Below are positions 30,568-33,701 of a stretch of DNA of 33,701 nt, in pieces. The number at the start of each line of letters is the position of its first letter. Positions within the stretch are counted from its first letter, which is position 1. Source of the DNA: an uncultured Clostridia bacterium. Lineage in GTDB: Bacteria > Bacillota > Clostridia > Oscillospirales > Acutalibacteraceae. The notes under the pieces were generated by a model, which did no database searches, was not told the DNA's origin, and saw only the letters and a list, made by a program, of their open reading frames with translations. The translations under genes were made by a program, and so were the position numbers. The stretch spans positions 1-33,701 of the forward strand of contig CANRPD010000020.1 of assembly GCA_947632385.1 (NCBI GenBank), given 5' to 3'.

Positions 30568-31932
30568 TTATGTCGTCCCGGTCTCCCGGGTCAGGTCCTT
30601 CATCCAGTTGAACCGGTTGATCTTGACCACGGCCACGAAGCACTTGAGGATCTGGTCGCACTTGAGGGCGGCGAACACCACCCAGGGGGCGGCCCCCCAG
30701 TGCTGGCACAGCAGGGCGGCGGGCAGCACCACCAGGAAGACGAAGATGGTGTCGTTTTTGAAGACGAAGGAGATGTCGCCGCCGGATTTGACCAGGCCAA
30801 AGAGGCACGCCGCCTGGTAGCAGGTGCCGATGATGGTGACGGAGATGACGTTGATGAATTCTCGGGAATAGGCCCGGGCTTCAGGGCTGGCATTGTACAG
30901 GCCGATGAAGCCGTCCCGGCAGAGGAGCACCGCCGCCCCGGAGAGCAGCCCCACCAGGAGGAAGATGACCTGGACAGTGCGGGCGTATTCCTTCATTTCC
31001 TCCCGGCGGCCGGCGCCCACAGTCTTGCCGGTGATGACCCCCACCGCGGAGGACAGGCCGTTCATCCAGACGTAGATCAGGTTGTGGAGCATACCGGTGA
31101 TGCTGGCGGCGGTCATGACCCCGGCGGTGTAGGCCCCCAGGATCTTGGTGTTGGCCAGCATGTTCACCGCCCAGACCACCTGGCCCCCCATGATGGGCAG
31201 GCCGTAGCGGAGGAAATCCTTGAGGAGGGTGCGGTCGGTGTGGAGCAGGTCCTTGAGGCCGAAGCGGAGCTTCCGGTCCCCGCAGAACACGTAGAGGGTG
31301 CTGACGAGCATCTCCAGGAAGCGGGAGATCAGGGTGGCGATGGCCGCCCCCCGCACCCCCAGGGCCGGGAAGCCCAGCTTGCCGAAGATGAGGATGTAAT
31401 TGAGGGTGACGTTCACCAGCAGGGTCATGAGGGAGATGTACAGGCCGATCTTGGCGGTCTCCACGCTGCGCATGGAGGCGATCATCACCTGGGCGATGCA
31501 GAAGAACAGGTAGGTGAAGCCCACGATCTGCAGGTAGCTGGCGCCCTCGGCCACCACGCCGGGGTCCGCCATGAAGGCCCGGATGAGGGCCGCGGGGAAG
31601 CACACGGCCACCAGAGTGACCACCAGGCCCACGGCAAAGGCCGCCTTGACGCCGATGGAGACCACCTTGCGGATGCTGGCGGTATCCTTTTTGCCCCAAT
31701 ACTGGGCCGCCAGGATGAGGATGGCCCCCTCGATGCCGGCCACGAACATCTGCAGGACGGTCTGCATCTGGTTGCCCACATAGACCCCGGAGATGGCGTT
31801 GTCCCCCAGGGAGCCGATCATCAGGTTGTCGGCGAAGTTCACGGCAAAGGTGATGAGATTTTGCAGGGAGATGGGAATGGCTAGGGCCACCAGGTCCCGG
31901 TAGAAGGTGCGGTCGCGGGTAATGATGCGCAT
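30568..31932 (-). CDS. MATE-family efflux transporter
   Basis: A 454-residue membrane protein with about 12 hydrophobic segments in two similar halves. The N-terminal LALAIPISLQNLITFAVNFADNLMIG-like segment, with N-x-D-N before the first loop, and GVRGAAIATLISRFLE are typical of MATE proteins. It exports drugs or metabolites using an ion gradient; the substrate is not readable. The ATG at 31932 follows AGGAGA. Longer frames upstream pass through the promoter and are rejected. Confidence 0.92.
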   Translation of the reverse strand: MRIITRDRTFYRDLVALAIPISLQNLITFAVNFADNLMIGSLGDNAISGVYVGNQMQTVLQMFVAGIEGAILILAAQYWGKKDTASIRKVVSIGVKAAFAVGLVVTLVAVCFPAALIRAFMADPGVVAEGASYLQIVGFTYLFFCIAQVMIASMRSVETAKIGLYISLMTLLVNVTLNYILIFGKLGFPALGVRGAAIATLISRFLEMLVSTLYVFCGDRKLRFGLKDLLHTDRTLLKDFLRYGLPIMGGQVVWAVNMLANTKILGAYTAGVMTAASITGMLHNLIYVWMNGLSSAVGVITGKTVGAGRREEMKEYARTVQVIFLLVGLLSGAAVLLCRDGFIGLYNASPEARAYSREFINVISVTIIGTCYQAACLFGLVKSGGDISFVFKNDTIFVFLVVLPAALLCQHWGAAPWVVFAALKCDQILKCFVAVVKINRFNWMKDLTRETGTT

Positions 31933-31969
31933 AGGTGTCTCCTTGGGGCCAAAATGGGCCCTCAAGAGG

Positions 31970-31999
31970 ATTATAATACGGACAAAAGGGGTTTGTAAA
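31970..31999 (-). promoter_or_regulatory. Promoter of the MATE-nagB unit
   Basis: On the minus strand, -35 TTTACA (31994-31999) and -10 TATAAT (31970-31975) have 18-base spacing, and the -10 ends 37 bases before the MATE ATG. Confidence 0.75.
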
Positions 32000-32041
32000 G
32001 CGGTTTTTTCCCTTTTTGGAGAAAGGGGGCCCCAGGGGGCG

Positions 32042-32083
32042 AAAAAACGCAAAGCCCGCCGGCTCCCGAAGGAGCGCGGCGGG
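32042..32083 (-). terminator. Terminator of the binding-protein gene
   Basis: On the minus strand, CCCGCC and GCTCC pair with GGAGC and GGCGGG around a TTCG tetraloop (about 32055-32083), followed by CTTTGCGTTTTTT. It starts about 20 bases after the lipoprotein stop. Confidence 0.85.
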
Positions 32084-32104
32084 GAAACTGGCGCGGGGCG
32101 GGGG

Positions 32105-33373
32105 TCATTCTCCGGCGGTATCGGCCGTGTCGGCGCCCTCGGCGCCGGTGGCGGGGATGGCCTGGTCGCTGTACAGCCGGGTGAGGGTCTCGGCATCGGC
32201 CACGCCGGTCTCCTCCAGGCCGTTGAGCTGCTGGAAGATCATCACGCAGGTCTGGGTGTACTCGCCGAAATAGCCGGTGTAGTCGCCCTCCAGATAGCCC
32301 AGCTCCTCCAGGCGCTGCTGCATGCGGAAGACGTCGTCGTTCTCATCCTCCAGCTGGAGGGGGGTGTAATCTCCGGCGGGGGCGGGACTGGGCGAGGGGA
32401 CCGTGCTGGGGGACGGGCTGGGAGACAGCTCCGCCGTGACCTGGCTGTTGATCTCGTCGATGGGGTCCACGTCCTGGGGGTCCTGCTCCTCCAAAAGCTC
32501 CGGGAAGGCGGCGGCGCTGATCTCATAGGCCAAGGTGACCACGGTGCGGCCCTGCCACTGGACCAGGCTGGGGTCCAGCTCGAAGACCCGGTGGTTCTTC
32601 ACCGCCACGAAATTGGCGAACCGGCTGTCGGACAAGAGGGTCTCCTGCACGCCGGGGGCGCAGAAGATCACATCCGGGTTGGAGACCCGGAGGGAGTCGA
32701 AATCGTAGACGCCGCCGGAAAGGCTGCGGAAGATATTGGTGACGCCGGCGTAGTTCATGACGGTGCTGGCCAGCATGTCCCCGGTGACGGCGGCGCTTTC
32801 GGTGTCGTAGAGATAGCAGGCGGTGACCACCTTCTCCTTGGGGACGATGCGGTTGATGTCATCCAGGGTGGTGAACACATCCTGGGCGACGGTGATGCCG
32901 TCGTCATACCCCGCGCCGCCCCCCGCCAGGGCGGAGGAGACCTGGGCATAGAGGCGCTCGAAGTCCTCCCGGTCCACTGCGGGAGCCAGAGGCAGGACGG
33001 TGAGCCCGGCCTCGGTGAGGGGGCCGGCCAGGCCGGACTGGGAAGCGTCCAGCAGGACCAGGTCGGGGGCCAGATCCACCACGGCCTGGGTGTTGGCGGG
33101 GTCCACCTTTTGCAGGGTGGACAGGGCCTTCTGGCCGCAGTCCGCCGGCACGGCGGCCAGCTGGGTCTCCCGGCCCAGGGCCAGGACCACATCGGCGAGG
33201 CTGGCGGAGAGCACCGCCACCCGGGAGGGCCGGGCCGCGATGGTGACGCCCTCGATCTCCACGGGGAATTCTCCGGGATTGGTGACCTCGGACACCAGGG
33301 TGCCGATCTGGGAGCAGGCGGTCAAAATCAACAGGCAAAGCGCCAGGAAAGCGGTCAAAACTCGTTTGCGCAT
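32105..33373 (-). CDS. Lipoprotein: ABC substrate-binding domain fused to peptidoglycan-binding domain
   Basis: A 422-residue exported lipoprotein. The signal ends in a lipobox LTAC with the cysteine at residue 20. Residues about 45-300 look like a periplasmic-binding domain of the BtuF/FhuD type (VAVLSASLADVVLALGRE, DLAPDLVLLDAS, SNPDVIFCAPG). A Pro/Ser-rich linker (SPSPSPSTVPSPSPAP, about 320-345) follows, then a PG_binding_1 domain (VFRMQQRLEELGYLEGDYTG, TQTCVMIFQQLNGL, about 355-400). No permease or ATPase gene adjoins, so it is an orphan or works with distant parts. The ATG at 33373 is used; a GTG at 33382 is possible. Cargo (cobamide, heme, siderophore) is unknown. Confidence 0.85.
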   Translation of the reverse strand: MRKRVLTAFLALCLLILTACSQIGTLVSEVTNPGEFPVEIEGVTIAARPSRVAVLSASLADVVLALGRETQLAAVPADCGQKALSTLQKVDPANTQAVVDLAPDLVLLDASQSGLAGPLTEAGLTVLPLAPAVDREDFERLYAQVSSALAGGGAGYDDGITVAQDVFTTLDDINRIVPKEKVVTACYLYDTESAAVTGDMLASTVMNYAGVTNIFRSLSGGVYDFDSLRVSNPDVIFCAPGVQETLLSDSRFANFVAVKNHRVFELDPSLVQWQGRTVVTLAYEISAAAFPELLEEQDPQDVDPIDEINSQVTAELSPSPSPSTVPSPSPAPAGDYTPLQLEDENDDVFRMQQRLEELGYLEGDYTGYFGEYTQTCVMIFQQLNGLEETGVADAETLTRLYSDQAIPATGAEGADTADTAGE

Positions 33374-33419
33374 GACGAACACATCCTTTCAGCGACGGCC
33401 GGACAGGCCGTACACCGAC

Positions 33420-33448
33420 ATTTTACCGCGTTTCGAGAAATATGTCAA
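33420..33448 (-). promoter_or_regulatory. Promoter of the binding-protein gene
   Basis: On the minus strand, -35 TTGACA (33443-33448) and -10 TAAAAT (33420-33425) have 17-base spacing. The short leader contains ACGGCC/GGCCGT, a small inverted repeat. Confidence 0.88.
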
Positions 33449-33464
33449 CCTTTTGCGAAAACAC

Positions 33465-33493
33465 TTGACTTTGGGCGGGGGACGGGGTAGAAT
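33465..33493 (+). promoter_or_regulatory. Promoter reading into tRNA-Ser
   Basis: -35 TTGACT (33465-33470) and -10 TAGAAT (33488-33493) have 17-base spacing, divergent from the binding-protein promoter. It lies about 60 bases upstream of the tRNA-Ser 5' end. Confidence 0.8.
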
Positions 33494-33556
33494 AGAGAAA
33501 CACGGCCGGGGGCGCCGGCCGGGTGGTTTTTCAGGCATGCAGGCGGAAGCCGAAAC

Positions 33557-33596
33557 GGAGAGTTGTCCGAGCGGTCGAAGGTGCAGCACTCGAAAA
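33557..33596 (+). pseudogene. tRNA-Ser (CGA anticodon), 5' part only
   Basis: GGAGAGTTGTCCGAGCGGTC, then GAAGGTGCAGCA and loop CTCGAAA, match the acceptor 5' strand, D arm, and anticodon 5' stem and loop of bacterial tRNA-Ser with anticodon CGA at 33591-33593. The expected 3' anticodon stem (TGCTG), variable arm, T arm and acceptor 3' strand do not follow. The break falls in the anticodon loop, so the gene is either split by an inserted element or interrupted by an intron whose end is outside the window. Confidence 0.75.
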
Positions 33597-33701
33597 CGAA
33601 GCACCACTTTGGACAACTCCCTCTGAAAAGTCTTGATTTTACAAGGGTTTTCGGCTATCCTTGAAAAGTAAATATGTTGTAGTTCTCTCCATCAGTTCTC
33701 T
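33597..33701. mobile_element. AT-richer sequence after the tRNA break, likely element end
   Basis: From 33597 on the sequence is AT-richer than the chromosome. GAAGCACC and GGACAAC just after the break mirror GGTGC and GTTGTCC in the tRNA half, making a stem-like arrangement around the break as in recombinase core sites. Two related CTTG/CAAG motifs follow (CTTGATTTTACAAG and CCTTGAAAAG). No gene fits in the 105 bases. Confidence 0.45.

Noticed and set aside
31907-33490. 527-codon plus-strand frame opposite the binding-protein lipoprotein
   Set aside because: Its translation is Gly/Asp/His/Gln-rich without motifs, and it covers the promoter and terminator of the real gene.

Overview
The window reads as chromosome of a high-GC, Gram-positive gut Clostridium relative, most likely Oscillospiraceae (Flavonifractor/Pseudoflavonifractor-like). 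The reasons are strong AGGAGG ribosome sites, sigma-A promoters, a GGGtGRT/NifU-like gene pair, a clustered argGHCJBDF operon with an ARG box, and PBSX-type phage genes. The family placement is inference from gene content and composition. Both edges are visibly richer in A+T: the left edge carries the end of a type III restriction gene, and the right edge begins a foreign-looking sequence inside a broken tRNA-Ser gene.

Layout. 1-1.5 kb: 3' part of a type III restriction subunit, then a terminator and a sharp GC change. 1.7-4.8 kb (minus strand): a membrane protein, then the GGGtGRT and NifU-like Fe-S pair with their own promoter and terminator. 4.8-14.0 kb (minus strand): one arginine operon, argG-argH-argC-argJ-(small membrane protein)-argB-argD-argF-GNAT. 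It starts at a promoter with an ARG box at about 13.95-14.0 kb and ends at a strong terminator at 4.8 kb. It encodes the cyclic route from glutamate to arginine. 14.1-16.8 kb: a Nudix hydrolase, the GTPase HflX and a divergent LURP-one-like protein.

16.8-27.8 kb (minus strand): a compact phage-structural cassette in PBSX order. It has small and large terminase, portal, protease, decoration protein, capsid, two connectors, a 224-aa neck/tail protein, a 29-aa ORF, a LysM tail protein, hub, spike, gp25-like wedge, baseplate J and a YmfQ-like protein. I see no integrase, repressor, replication, sheath, tube, tape-measure, fibre or lysis gene. The absent tail block corresponds to xkdK-xkdO of PBSX. 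The genes present are all open, tightly coupled and of host-like composition. This is either a clean deletion remnant or a domesticated head/baseplate (GTA-like) locus, and it is the best candidate for an undescribed system.

28.8-33.4 kb: two tandem TM2-domain proteins (plus strand), nagB and a MATE transporter (minus strand), and a lipoprotein fusing an ABC substrate-binding domain to a peptidoglycan-binding domain (minus strand).

The gaps are rich in structured non-coding DNA. Four copies of a three-armed cloverleaf element (about 1.67, 2.78, 23.56 and 28.03 kb) keep the same fold with different sequences. There is also a 184-bp tandem repeat between terL and portal, a repeat between argG and argH, and a direct repeat of about 135 bp upstream of the terminase genes. 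Starts were chosen by ribosome-site spacing and are often internal to the longest open frame. All family assignments are by eye; no database search was possible.
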